Positions 43,963 through 52,476 of a stretch of 64,000 nt of DNA are shown piece after piece. Source of the DNA: Chloroflexota bacterium (GTDB lineage: Bacteria > Chloroflexota > Anaerolineae > Caldilineales > Caldilineaceae). Position numbers and translations under genes: made by a program. The notes beneath the pieces are model-generated. The model saw only the letters and a program-made list of their open reading frames with translations, was not told the origin of the DNA and did not search any database. The first letter of the stretch is position 1. The number at the start of each line of letters is the position of its first letter. The stretch spans positions 1-64,000 of the forward strand of contig BOKO01000019.1 in NCBI GenBank assembly GCA_016861025.1. The letters are read 5' to 3'.

Positions 43963-44829
43963 ATGCGCAGCGAAGAGGAAATGCTCGATCTGATCCTTGG
44001 CGTCGCCCAGGTGGATGAACGCATCCGCGCCGTGATCATGAACGGATCGCGCGTCGATCCCAACACACCACGCGACATCTTTCAGGACTACGACATTGTC
44101 TACGTGGTGACGGACGTGGCGTCCTTTGTCAACGACCCGGCGTGGATTGACTGTTTCGGCAAACGGATGATCATGCAGTTGCCTGACGCGATGGCTGATG
44201 CCTCGTCCGCCGACGGCAGCTTCGCCTATCTGATGCAGTTCGCCGACGGCAACCGGATCGATTTGACCCTTTTTCCGCTTGCCAGCCTGGAGCGTATGGA
44301 ACGCGACAGCCTGAGCGTGCTTCTGCTCGACAAGGATGGCGTTGTTGCGCCCTTCGATCCACCGCACGACGGCGATTATCTGCCCAAACCGCCAAGCGCC
44401 AAAGAGTTCGCCGATTGCTGCAATGAGTTCTGGTGGGTGGCCGCCTATGTTGCCAAGGGGCTGTGGCGCGACGAAATCACCTACGCCAAATACATGCAGG
44501 ATCTAGTCGTGCGCGACCAACTGATGCAGATGTTGGTCTGGTACATCGGCGTCAAGACCGACTTTGCGCGCAGCCCCGGCAAATATGGCAAGCACTTCCG
44601 GAACTATCTCGAACCGGAGCTATGGACGGCGCTCATGCAGAGCTACGCCGACGCCAACATCGACCGCACGTGGGATGCGATGTTCGTCATGGCGACGCTC
44701 TTTCGCCACGTTGCGCAGACGGTGGCGGCGCACTTTGGCTACAAATATCCGCAAGGGGACGACGATCGCGTCAGCGCACATCTCGCGCATGTGCGGCGAC
44801 TGCCCAAAGATGCGCCCGCGATCTACTGA
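43963..44829 (+). CDS. Aminoglycoside 6-adenylyltransferase (AadK/ANT(6)) homologue
   Basis: The product (288 aa) resembles the ANT(6)/AadK family, which inactivates streptomycin by adenylylation. It starts MRSEEEMLDLILGVAQVDER, then the nucleotidyltransferase motif VIMNGSRVDP, the metal-binding Asp pair in FQDYDIVYVV, and a third Asp in NRIDLTLF. C-terminal helices match RDQLMQMLVWYIGVKTDF. ATG 43963 gives the family's usual start; the GTG at 43945 is an alternative. Ends in a hairpin. Environmental homologues may have other nucleotide-transfer targets. Confidence 0.88.
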   Translation: MRSEEEMLDLILGVAQVDERIRAVIMNGSRVDPNTPRDIFQDYDIVYVVTDVASFVNDPAWIDCFGKRMIMQLPDAMADASSADGSFAYLMQFADGNRIDLTLFPLASLERMERDSLSVLLLDKDGVVAPFDPPHDGDYLPKPPSAKEFADCCNEFWWVAAYVAKGLWRDEITYAKYMQDLVVRDQLMQMLVWYIGVKTDFARSPGKYGKHFRNYLEPELWTALMQSYADANIDRTWDAMFVMATLFRHVAQTVAAHFGYKYPQGDDDRVSAHLAHVRRLPKDAPAIY

Positions 44830-44839
44830 CATCCTCCAA

Positions 44840-44880
44840 GCCAGGGAACGAAAAGAGAACTCCTCCTTCTGTTCCCTGGC
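44840..44880. terminator. Bidirectional hairpin between the adenylyltransferase and the ParB-like gene
   Basis: GCCAGGGAAC (44840-44849) and GTTCCCTGGC (44871-44880) form a perfect 10-bp stem around a 21-nt loop, between two converging genes. Confidence 0.75.
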
Positions 44881-44890
44881 CTAAGTTATC

Positions 44891-45322
44891 TCATATCACG
44901 ACCTCGGTTACATGCGCCGCAATCTGATCCAGCCCGGCGGCGCGCGCCGCGCTGATGCGATGGTGACCATCCTCCACCACATAGACATCGCCGATCTGCA
45001 ACAGTTCGACTTCGGGCACGCCCTGGGGGGAGACGATGGCTTCATAGACGTGCGCCCAGCGTTGGGCGTTGACGCTGGCGAGCGGCAGGAAATCCCGTGT
45101 GAAGTCATGACGCCGTCCCGCACTGCCAACAATGCAGGCGATTGGCACGAAGCGCATTCCACCATCGCGTCGCTGCCGCACCGATTCGCTGCCTGTGATC
45201 TCCTCGATGCTTGAGAGGCACGGGCAGCGCCGCAGCAGACGCGCCAGCCACAGCACGATCTCTGCGCGCAGCCGCTGGCTGTTGAATTTGTCGAGTCCCT
45301 CAAGATAAGTGATAGCGCCCAC
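44891..45322 (-). CDS. ParB N-terminal-like (nuclease/sulfiredoxin-fold) protein
   Basis: The product (143 aa) ends in a ParB/Srx-type block, LLQIGDVYVVEDGHHRISAARAAGLDQIAAHVTEV, the conserved ParB-fold 'DGHHRI' segment. The first 70 residues include helices and a cysteine pair (RRCPCLSS). GTG 45322 is preferred because AGGAG lies about 8 nt upstream; GTG 45331 is also in frame. A perfect operator palindrome (45356-45373) lies just before it, the same sequence as at the second LacI gene. No chromosome-partition partner (ParA) or parS-like site is seen, so a partition role is doubtful. Confidence 0.7.
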   Translation of the reverse strand: MGAITYLEGLDKFNSQRLRAEIVLWLARLLRRCPCLSSIEEITGSESVRQRRDGGMRFVPIACIVGSAGRRHDFTRDFLPLASVNAQRWAHVYEAIVSPQGVPEVELLQIGDVYVVEDGHHRISAARAAGLDQIAAHVTEVVI

Positions 45323-45355
45323 AATGTTCACTCCTATCTACATTGCTCTGCAAAA

Positions 45356-45373
45356 TTTGCAATCGATTGCAAA
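45356..45373. promoter_or_regulatory. LacI-type operator before the ParB-like gene
   Basis: TTTGCAATCGATTGCAAA is a perfect 18-bp palindrome centred on ATCGAT, 35-50 bp upstream of the ParB-like start. It nearly repeats at 46461-46478 in front of the LacI gene, so the two genes are probably co-regulated. Confidence 0.8.
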
Positions 45374-45392
45374 ACATTCTAAAAAAAGAGTC

Positions 45393-46436
45393 TCAGCGCA
45401 ACAACGCGCCGCATGACTCACGCACAATCAAGTCAACGGGCAGCACAACCGGTGCGGCGCTCTCGCCCTCGATCAGCGCATCCAGCCGCTCGACCAGCAG
45501 AACGGCCGCTTCATGCAGCCGCTGGCGCACGGTGGTGAGCGGCGGGCGCAAGTAAGAAGCCACCGAAATGTCGTCATAGCCGACGATGGCGACATCCTGC
45601 GGAACCCGTCGCCCGGCGGCGTGCAGCGCCTCGATCGCGCCAATTGCCATCACATCACTGTTGACGAAGACGGCGTCTAAATCGGGCGCCTGCACCATCA
45701 ACCGGCGCATCGCCTCGAAACCAGCCTGGCTGGTCGAGACCGCATAGGTGATGTCCTGCTCGCGCACCGACAATCCGAATTCAGTCAATGCGGCGACATA
45801 GCCCTGATAGCGCAATGACACCTCCAGGCAGTCGGAGCCGGCGCCGAGAAAACCGATGCGCTGACGTCCGAGCCGCAACAGGTGAGTAGTCACCATCTTG
45901 CCGCCGGTGAAGTCATCGCTGCCCACTGAACAATAAGGCTGGTTGGGCAACGCTGGCCCCCACACTACGAAGGGTGCGCCTGCGGCGAGCAGCGCGCTGG
46001 TCTGCCGCGTGCGCTCGGAAAGCCGCGCCACCATGATGATCCCATCGGCGCGTCCGCTGCGCAGAAAATGGGCGTTCCAGTCGCGCAGGTCGCTGCGCGC
46101 ATCCGCCAGCAGAATGTCATAGCCGCGCTGCGAGGCCGCCGCTGCGATCTCACCTAGCAGCTCAAGCAGAAACGGGTCGGTCATGGCGTTGCCGGCGGGG
46201 CGTTCGGCGGTGATGACGACCGCCAGCGTCTGCGTGCGCTGCCGGCGCAGGCTTTGCGCGCCCAGGTGCACCTGAAAGTTGTGCTCGGCTGCCAACGCCT
46301 TGATCAGCGCGCGCGTCTCGGCGTTGACCAGCGGGCTGTCATTGAGCGCCCGCGAGACTGTCGATGCGGAGACGTTGGCAAGGGCAGCCAGATCAGCGAG
46401 CGTGCGCACCTGGTTGGATGATTTGACGAAAGTCAT
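45393..46436 (-). CDS. LacI family transcriptional regulator 2
   Basis: The product (347 aa) has a LacI HTH (TLADLAALANVSASTVSRAL, about 13-32) and a sugar-sensor domain. Its ATG 46436 follows GAGGACAACG; the longer frame upstream is not LacI-like. A near-perfect copy of the operator lies 25-42 bp upstream and probably gives autorepression. A second copy lies downstream before the ParB-like gene. No transporter or sugar enzyme is next to it, so the physiological signal is unclear. Confidence 0.9.
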   Translation of the reverse strand: MTFVKSSNQVRTLADLAALANVSASTVSRALNDSPLVNAETRALIKALAAEHNFQVHLGAQSLRRQRTQTLAVVITAERPAGNAMTDPFLLELLGEIAAAASQRGYDILLADARSDLRDWNAHFLRSGRADGIIMVARLSERTRQTSALLAAGAPFVVWGPALPNQPYCSVGSDDFTGGKMVTTHLLRLGRQRIGFLGAGSDCLEVSLRYQGYVAALTEFGLSVREQDITYAVSTSQAGFEAMRRLMVQAPDLDAVFVNSDVMAIGAIEALHAAGRRVPQDVAIVGYDDISVASYLRPPLTTVRQRLHEAAVLLVERLDALIEGESAAPVVLPVDLIVRESCGALLR

Positions 46437-46460
46437 CGTTGTCCTCGTGTTCCTGCAAGA

Positions 46461-46478
46461 AATACAATCGATTGCAAA
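46461..46478. promoter_or_regulatory. LacI-type operator before lacI-2 itself
   Basis: AATACAATCGATTGCAAA matches the palindrome at 45356-45373 except for its first bases. Its core ACAATCGATTGCA is near-symmetric. Location just upstream of the regulator suggests autoregulation. Confidence 0.7.
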
Positions 46479-46552
46479 CATTGTAGCAAATAAATAACGG
46501 CCTGTCAATATCCCAACAACACCAATTTTGTCAGAACGTTGGAGCCGCTGTC

Positions 46553-46581
46553 TTGGCGCGCCTGCTCGATTCATCTATAAT
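46553..46581 (+). promoter_or_regulatory. Promoter of the MoaD/ThiS-like gene
   Basis: TTGGCG (46553-46558), a 17-nt spacer and TATAAT (46576-46581) are correctly spaced. The start would be near 46588, 42 nt before ATG 46630. Confidence 0.6.
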
Positions 46582-46629
46582 GGCGCGTGCTGTCGCGAAA
46601 TTTAATATCAAACTCAAGGGATGCCAACC

Positions 46630-46902
46630 ATGCAGGTCTCTGTTCGTCTCAATGCTGTGCTTGCCCAGCTTACAGGCGCACCGCGCCTTCAGGTGACGGT
46701 GCGCGACGACGCCACCGTTGCCGACGTGTTGCAGGCGTTGGCGGCGACTTATCCCGGACTGGGTGCGCGGCTGGAGCGCGCCGTGCCTGTGGTCGGCGGC
46801 AATCATGCCAGGCTCACCGATCAAGTGGCCGCCGACCAGGAAGTTGCGTTTTTGACGCCTGTCGCCGGCGGTGGTGCGCGCATTGCACCGACCTCGATGT
46901 AA
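46630..46902 (+). CDS. MoaD/ThiS family sulfur-carrier-like protein with extended C-terminus
   Basis: The product (90 aa) has the ubiquitin-like MoaD/ThiS fold: TVRDDATVADVLQALAATYPGL, then DQVAADQEVAFLTPVAGG. Such carriers end in Gly-Gly, which is adenylated and thiocarboxylated. Here nine residues follow VAGG (GARIAPTSM), so the C-terminus is not free unless processed. ATG 46630 is preferred because AAGGG lies about 10 nt upstream; ATG 46621 also fits. It is followed by a formamidase-type gene. Function unknown; a pseudo-carrier or processed carrier is possible. Confidence 0.8.
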   Translation: MQVSVRLNAVLAQLTGAPRLQVTVRDDATVADVLQALAATYPGLGARLERAVPVVGGNHARLTDQVAADQEVAFLTPVAGGGARIAPTSM

Positions 46903-46952
46903 TGCGTTGATGTAATGCATTGACCAGAACGCACTGTCGGTGCAATGCGCGC
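46876..46952. repeat. 17-bp inverted repeat across the end of the MoaD-like gene
   Basis: GCGCGCATTGCACCGAC (46876-46892) is the exact complement of 46936-46952. The 43-bp centre contains two copies of GATGTAATGC. The left arm codes for the C-terminal tail that follows VAGG, so the tail may have come from insertion of this element. Confidence 0.8.
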
Positions 46953-47042
46953 TCTTGCCAGGCAAAAGGCGCATTTTGTCGCCGCTGGCGGCGGCGTAAT
47001 TGCTTTCTTGACCAACCGATTTGAGATTCAGGAGGAATTGCC

Positions 47043-48377
47043 ATGTCTGTCCAAGTTGCTGAAATGAAATCAGCTATCGCCACAGGTCACGAGACGGTCT
47101 TTGTCGATCGCTTTACCAACGGCATTCTCGACCCAAACAAGCCGATGCTGGGGCCCGTTCGCGATGGCGGCCACATTGTCGCCAACACTGCACCCGGCTG
47201 TTGGGGGCCAATGATCACGCCGGAGATTCGCGGCGGCCATGAGGTCACGATGCCTGTGGCGGTCGCCGGCGCCGAGGTGGGCGACGCTATCGCCATCCGC
47301 ATCAAGGATATCACGGTCACGTCGTTGGCGACTTCCTCCGGCAACGACCAGATCATGAGCGGACGCTTTCTAGGCGACCCGTATGTGGCGGGGAAGTGCC
47401 CCGATTGTGGCGCGCTTTACCCAAAGACGGTGCTGCGCGGCATTGGTCCGACTGCAGTGCGCTGTGCAGCTTGCGGCGCCGACGCCTCGCCCTTCACCTT
47501 CACCAATGGCTACACGATCGCCTTCGACGCCAACCGCACCGTCGGTGTGACGCTCGACCAGGAAGCCGCCGAGCAGATTGCCTACAATGCCCGCGCTTAC
47601 GCCGCGCTGCCGGAGAATTCGATCCAAAACCCGATTCTCACCTTTGCCCCGCACGACCTGGTCGGCCTGGTCGCCCGGCTGCGCCCCTTTATGGGCCAAC
47701 TGGGCACCACCCCGGCCATTCCCATCCCCGATTCGCACAACGCCGGCGATTTTGGCTCGTTCCTTGTTGGCGCACCACATGAATACGGCTTGACTGCTGA
47801 CCAACTTGCGCACCGCACCGACGGCCACATGGATATCGACGCCGTGCGCGCCGGTGCGATCTTGATCTGCCCGGTCAAGGTGGCTGGCGGCGGCGTCTAT
47901 CTCGGCGACATGCACGCGCTACAGGGCGATGGCGAGATTGCAGGGCACACCTGCGACGTATCGGGCACAGTGACGCTGCAAGTGCACGTCATCAAAGGGC
48001 TAACGATCGATGGACCGATTCTATTGCCTGTGGAAGAGGACCTGCCCTTCCTCGCCCGCCCGCTCAGCGCCGAGGAGAAGGCAAAAGCGCTGGCAGTAGC
48101 GCAGCAATGGGGCGTCGATCGCCTGGAGGAATCGGCGCCGATCTCCGTGATCGGCACTGGCCCAGACCTCAACGCCGCCACCGACAACGGCCTCGAACGC
48201 GCCGCTGCGTTGCTCGGCATGACCGTGCCTGAAGTCAAAAACCGTGCGACGATCACCGGCGCCATCGAGATCGGGCGCAATCCAGGCGTCGTGCAAGTGA
48301 CCTTCCGCGCGCCGGTTGACCGGCTAGAGAAGGTTGGGCTGCTGCCGTTTGTGTGCGATCAGTATGGGATGGGTTGA
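47043..48377 (+). CDS. Acetamidase/formamidase (FmdA/AmdA) family protein with zinc-ribbon insertion
   Basis: The product (444 aa) matches the FmdA/AmdA amidohydrolase family, which hydrolyses formamide or acetamide to the acid and ammonia. Typical blocks are GHIVANTAPGCWGP, IPIPDSHNAGDFG, YLGDMHALQGDGEIAGHTCD and the later GTGPDLNAATDNGLERA. An insertion has four cysteines in zinc-ribbon spacing, CPDCG...CAACG (Cys119, 122, 141, 144). ATG 47043 has AGGAGG 8 nt upstream. The usual single amide substrate may be changed by the insertion. It is followed by a hairpin. Confidence 0.85.
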   Translation: MSVQVAEMKSAIATGHETVFVDRFTNGILDPNKPMLGPVRDGGHIVANTAPGCWGPMITPEIRGGHEVTMPVAVAGAEVGDAIAIRIKDITVTSLATSSGNDQIMSGRFLGDPYVAGKCPDCGALYPKTVLRGIGPTAVRCAACGADASPFTFTNGYTIAFDANRTVGVTLDQEAAEQIAYNARAYAALPENSIQNPILTFAPHDLVGLVARLRPFMGQLGTTPAIPIPDSHNAGDFGSFLVGAPHEYGLTADQLAHRTDGHMDIDAVRAGAILICPVKVAGGGVYLGDMHALQGDGEIAGHTCDVSGTVTLQVHVIKGLTIDGPILLPVEEDLPFLARPLSAEEKAKALAVAQQWGVDRLEESAPISVIGTGPDLNAATDNGLERAAALLGMTVPEVKNRATITGAIEIGRNPGVVQVTFRAPVDRLEKVGLLPFVCDQYGMG

Positions 48378-48427
48378 ATCTGCATACTTCGGCAACAAAC
48401 AAATCGTCTTCGTTGCTGCAGCATCAG

Positions 48428-48472
48428 CAACGACAGGAACAGGGATCCGTGGAAACCCTGTTCCTGTTGTTG
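48428..48472. terminator. Hairpin after the FmdA-family gene
   Basis: CAACGACAGGAACAGGG (48428-48444) pairs with CCCTGTTCCTGTTGTTG (48456-48472) with one G-U pair, around an 11-nt loop. It lies between two converging genes. Confidence 0.75.
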
Positions 48473-48524
48473 TCAAATGCTACTTCCCCCAAAAGCTGTG
48501 CGCAACAGGGAGCAGTCGAATTAG

Positions 48525-51341
48525 CTATTCACCCATCTTCTGAGTGACGGGCAAATACACCTGTTCGGCTACCATGACTTCTGTGACGACGAGATTGTTG
48601 TTCGGGTTGGCGTCAGGACTGTTGGCTGTAACCGAAATCCTCACCGGATAGCGAGAACCAACCGGAGTGGTTGGAAGCCCCACGTTTACCAAGATCAGTC
48701 CCTGGCTCAAGTGGCGTAACGCTGGGAGAGACCATGTGTAGATTCCGCCGTTGTGGATCGACGTCGTGTCGCTCAAATTTGGCTGCGGTGTTGCGTTGAG
48801 TAGAGTTAATGCTACATCCAACTCAAGCGTCACCTGTGCCCCTTCTGCTGTTGTCAGACCTGCGTTGCCAACACGTATGTTCAACGCGGCTGCGCCGCCG
48901 CCAGGTGGACCACTCGTGAGGCTAGGTGCACCGATATTGACATCGGTCTGTGTTAGCGACGTTGGGGCAAAGCTGTTGGCGCGCGCCAGCCCATAGCCAT
49001 TGTTGCTGCTCAGCACAACCGGCGCTGTCCCATCTGTCGGCGTGCGCGCAGCCAGCCAGGGAGTCGGCGGCGTCAACAGGGCGCCGCTGTCGTCAATCAG
49101 GGCATAAAAATGGTAGGGACGATATCCAGCGTCTCTTTCACTCCAGGTGACCATCACACGATTCTCTGCATCCGCCACAATCGATGGATTAGAATTGTCG
49201 CTGAGAGCGAAAGGGTTGTGAATTGCCGTCGGTGCGGCAAGTGCAGCCAGGTTCGCCTCACTGAATATGACATAGGTGAATGGGTAGTACACGAGGATGA
49301 ATCGTCCCTGACTTATCTGTGCAAGCGCCAAAGGTGAGGTGTTCACATTGACTATAGTGACAGGTCCAGCAGTAATAGCGCCGTCGCTGCTCAAACGCAG
49401 TAGATTTATCTCTCCCCGGTAATAAGCCAGCAGAAATCCGCCGTTTCTCGACGACGCTAATCGCGGTATGCCAGGTTCATCTCGGGTAAGGCTTCCAAGA
49501 GACGTTTGAGACCTAAGCGTCTGACCATCGGTATCATGAATGGTGTAGAGGACATCGCTCTCCCACCAGCCATCTTCTGTCTTTTCGTCAACAGCCCACA
49601 CTACCATGAAACGATTATCCAGCGATGCAGCGATCTGCACGTCATAGTAGAAATTCCAGGCGCTGCTTTCCCACCAGCTTCCCCAACCTGTATTATTGGT
49701 AAGATTGGTGGGAGGCAAGATAATGGCGCCGGAGGGGTTGAGAATGGACAAAAAAACATTGTAGTTGTATTCCCACCTGCCGTCAGAGACGCGAGCTTGT
49801 TCCTGCACCCAGCTCAACCCGATGCTGCCATTAGGCGCCACCGCAATGCCGAGAGCATCAAACCATCCAGCCGGTATCGTCGTAAGTGTCTGTGGAGCGG
49901 CCTGCAAGACGCCATTTTTGTCGACAAAGGCGTAACGCAAAAGAACTCTCTCATCCAACCAGTCTTTCCACATCAGCACGTATCCACCTGAAGCCAGTCC
50001 TGCGACGGCCATGGTGTCAATCCAACTTTCCGTTGTCGTAACCTTGCGTCTGCTTACGCCGTCTGGTCCAAGCAGCGCCAAGCGTGGGCCCGGATCGGTG
50101 CGGTCTTCGTAGATTTGGGCAAACGGAATAGGAACGCTCGAACGCAGCAGCGCTGTGCGTTGCCAAGAGGGTGTGAGCGCCGAACGCACGGTCAGGGTGA
50201 CAGTATTGGTGTCGGCAATGTTGACGAAGGCGGGTGTTTGAACCTGGACAGTTAGAGATCTACGCCCTCCAGGTGCAATCAAGCCGGTGTCAGGGACGCC
50301 GTTCCCGTTGGTGTCAGCCAACATTTGTCCACCCAGATGCAATTCGGCTGGCCAGGTTGAAGCAGCCGATACTTCGTAGGCGTCGGCGCCAAGCTCACCG
50401 TTGTTATATAGAATCACCTCAAAGGTTTCAACCCCGCCTGCCTGGGTGAAGCGCCCCTGTCCCTTCGGGGTGACTTTGACTCGCCCAGTTGGTGCAGGTC
50501 GTGTAAAGCGGATTGCTTTGACTGCCCCGTCGAGAATTGCATAGGGCAAACAACCGGCTGCATGGCTGAGACCATCCAGACCCTCCGCATCTTCGATGCC
50601 CACATATACACAGTAGCTCCAACCTTCATCCTTCCCTGTGTCGATTGTCCGATACTGAAACAAAATGTCACCGTTTTCATGCAAGACGACCTCGAACGTA
50701 ACGACATTGTCAGTGTCAGGGATGCGCATTGCATTCCATTGCACAACAAAGAATCGATTCGGCGGTGCGCCGCCAGTCTTGAAGAAGACGCGACTGTTTA
50801 TCCCACTCTCAGCCAAGATGAACGGTGTTGAAAAAGGAGCAATCACAGCATTCGGTGCGCCCGGTCGCGGTGTGCGCACCTGACTTGGCCAGGTCCATTC
50901 TGGCGAGTCCATAAACGCAATGTATCCAGAGGCGCCAATATAGACAGCGCTGTAGATGGCATCATAATATTTGAATGCAAAGGGCAGCGGGATTGCATCA
51001 GTGCGTTGATTCCAACTACTTCCGCTCAGGCCAGCGTCAGCACCATCAGTGGCATCGATCCAGTTGAGTGGGACGCTATCGTCCCATACATAGCCGTAAT
51101 CGTCAGGCCCCCCGGTGGCTTCACGGGCTGCGTTACGCACAGGCGTTATGTCCGGTCTGGCGCGCCAGAGGCCATCTGCATCCTGAAAGGCGTCAGCGAC
51201 GCCGCCTGGCAGCGGTCTGGCTGGCCCGGGCGGCGTCATCTCACTCTGCGCCACCGCATTGTCAGCCGGTGACAACATGCTCGCCAAGATCAGCACGATA
51301 AGGAGCATTGAACGAAGGGTACGATTGCATTGGTTTTTCAT
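48525..51341 (-). CDS. Large secreted protein with DUF11/CARDB-like C-terminal domain
   Basis: The product (938 aa) begins with a signal peptide (MLLIVLILASMLSP, cleaved near AVAQ). The body lacks clear motif repeats but has many Asp/Trp-rich strands and a propeller-like middle. Near the end a DUF11/CARDB-like domain contains VNIGAPSLTSG and VGNAGLTTAEGAQVTLELD. It closes with EQVYLPVTQKMGE, a short YLP tail seen in related form on two other secreted proteins here. ATG 51341 has AAAGGA about 7 nt upstream. It is probably cell-surface exposed; function unknown. Confidence 0.75.
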   Translation of the reverse strand: MKNQCNRTLRSMLLIVLILASMLSPADNAVAQSEMTPPGPARPLPGGVADAFQDADGLWRARPDITPVRNAAREATGGPDDYGYVWDDSVPLNWIDATDGADAGLSGSSWNQRTDAIPLPFAFKYYDAIYSAVYIGASGYIAFMDSPEWTWPSQVRTPRPGAPNAVIAPFSTPFILAESGINSRVFFKTGGAPPNRFFVVQWNAMRIPDTDNVVTFEVVLHENGDILFQYRTIDTGKDEGWSYCVYVGIEDAEGLDGLSHAAGCLPYAILDGAVKAIRFTRPAPTGRVKVTPKGQGRFTQAGGVETFEVILYNNGELGADAYEVSAASTWPAELHLGGQMLADTNGNGVPDTGLIAPGGRRSLTVQVQTPAFVNIADTNTVTLTVRSALTPSWQRTALLRSSVPIPFAQIYEDRTDPGPRLALLGPDGVSRRKVTTTESWIDTMAVAGLASGGYVLMWKDWLDERVLLRYAFVDKNGVLQAAPQTLTTIPAGWFDALGIAVAPNGSIGLSWVQEQARVSDGRWEYNYNVFLSILNPSGAIILPPTNLTNNTGWGSWWESSAWNFYYDVQIAASLDNRFMVVWAVDEKTEDGWWESDVLYTIHDTDGQTLRSQTSLGSLTRDEPGIPRLASSRNGGFLLAYYRGEINLLRLSSDGAITAGPVTIVNVNTSPLALAQISQGRFILVYYPFTYVIFSEANLAALAAPTAIHNPFALSDNSNPSIVADAENRVMVTWSERDAGYRPYHFYALIDDSGALLTPPTPWLAARTPTDGTAPVVLSSNNGYGLARANSFAPTSLTQTDVNIGAPSLTSGPPGGGAAALNIRVGNAGLTTAEGAQVTLELDVALTLLNATPQPNLSDTTSIHNGGIYTWSLPALRHLSQGLILVNVGLPTTPVGSRYPVRISVTANSPDANPNNNLVVTEVMVAEQVYLPVTQKMGE

Positions 51342-51534
51342 TTGCCATTCCTTTCGCATATTGAATGAGGAGTCAAAATCCGCCGCTTATCACTATGCTA
51401 TCCGGGAGTCAGGAAGGCGATGTGTTCACCATAGCCACTACCGAATTTGTGTTCCAGTCAGCCGGATTGGAAGAGGTAGCGACGCGCAGGACAAAATGAG
51501 TCGCCATCAAGTTATCGCCATTTTCGGTTGAAGG

Positions 51535-52434
51535 TCACTTTGCCCATAGCCAACCACCTGGCAAAACAAAGGTGTGATTGCGGAATGCGCGCTCACCGCC
51601 AGCACTGGTGACAGCAGGCGCAACGACAAACTGGCGTACGTCGGAATACGCTGACCATGCGTAGTCATTTCTGGCGCTCACATACCATTCATAACGGTTG
51701 CCCGGGATCAACTCTGATGCTAACCAACTGTCCCCAACTACCAGATTGGCGTCTGATGTCGTAGCGATCCAACCCTGATTCATGCTCAGCCTGCTCACAA
51801 TAACCTGATACTCGACTGCACCGACAACGGGCGTCCATTCGAGCACCAAACTGTTCGTCGTCGCAACGCTGCCGCTAATTGGCGCCGATAGAGCGGGTGC
51901 GGGCAGAATAACGCCGTTCGATGGCGTGGTGAACGTGATCTGCTCCGTCCAATCTGGGGAGGAATAGTCATAATCATAGATGAGACCGACGCGCCAATAG
52001 TAGATTGAGGCAGGAAGCAAATTGGTGATCGGTCGAATGTTGTACCGTGAGCTACCCAACCAGAAGGTGGCGTACACTCCAGGGCGTCCCGGATCCGGGT
52101 TGGTGCTGAATTCCAGAACGCCAGCAGCGGACTCAGGGTGCGGCCCCCCAAAGTCGAACTCAAATTCGGGAATCAACGTCCCCACCTCGGCACCCGGAAG
52201 CGGCGACAACATCCGTGGGCGGGTTGGGTCATAGCTGCGTAAAATGATGGGCAGGTGGAGGGTGTTTATAACAGCGATAGACGCTGGTTCGCCGCTTGGC
52301 GACGGTGGTGGATTAGCATAAAGAGACCGCGACGGCGCCAGCAACATATTTATTACGACGTAAGCCGTAAATGCCAAGATGATCATACAAATAAGCTTGA
52401 AGAGGTTGGTTAGTGTGTGCCGATGGCTGCTCAT
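51535..52434 (-). CDS. Membrane-anchored secreted protein with fibronectin-III-like domains
   Basis: The product (299 aa) has one N-terminal hydrophobic anchor (LFKLICMIILAFTAYVVINMLL) and then two beta-sandwich-like repeats. Typical segments are YYWRVGLIYDYD and SLVLEWTPVVGAVEYQVIVSR, the latter a FN3-type strand pattern. It contains an internal LHLPIILRSYD, similar to the C-terminal tail of neighbouring proteins but placed near the N-terminus. It lies between two large secreted proteins on the same strand. Function unknown; a linker or adaptor at the cell surface is possible. Confidence 0.65.
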   Translation of the reverse strand: MSSHRHTLTNLFKLICMIILAFTAYVVINMLLAPSRSLYANPPPSPSGEPASIAVINTLHLPIILRSYDPTRPRMLSPLPGAEVGTLIPEFEFDFGGPHPESAAGVLEFSTNPDPGRPGVYATFWLGSSRYNIRPITNLLPASIYYWRVGLIYDYDYSSPDWTEQITFTTPSNGVILPAPALSAPISGSVATTNSLVLEWTPVVGAVEYQVIVSRLSMNQGWIATTSDANLVVGDSWLASELIPGNRYEWYVSARNDYAWSAYSDVRQFVVAPAVTSAGGERAFRNHTFVLPGGWLWAK

Positions 52435-52476
52435 TAGTCACTCTTTCGCACCTATCCCATCAGAAACCAGTCCCAT

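Noticed and set aside
44891..45322. ParB chromosome-partition gene with an origin nearby
   Set aside because: No ParA gene, no parS-like repeats and no DnaA-box cluster are visible; the protein is short and has only the ParB-like fold.
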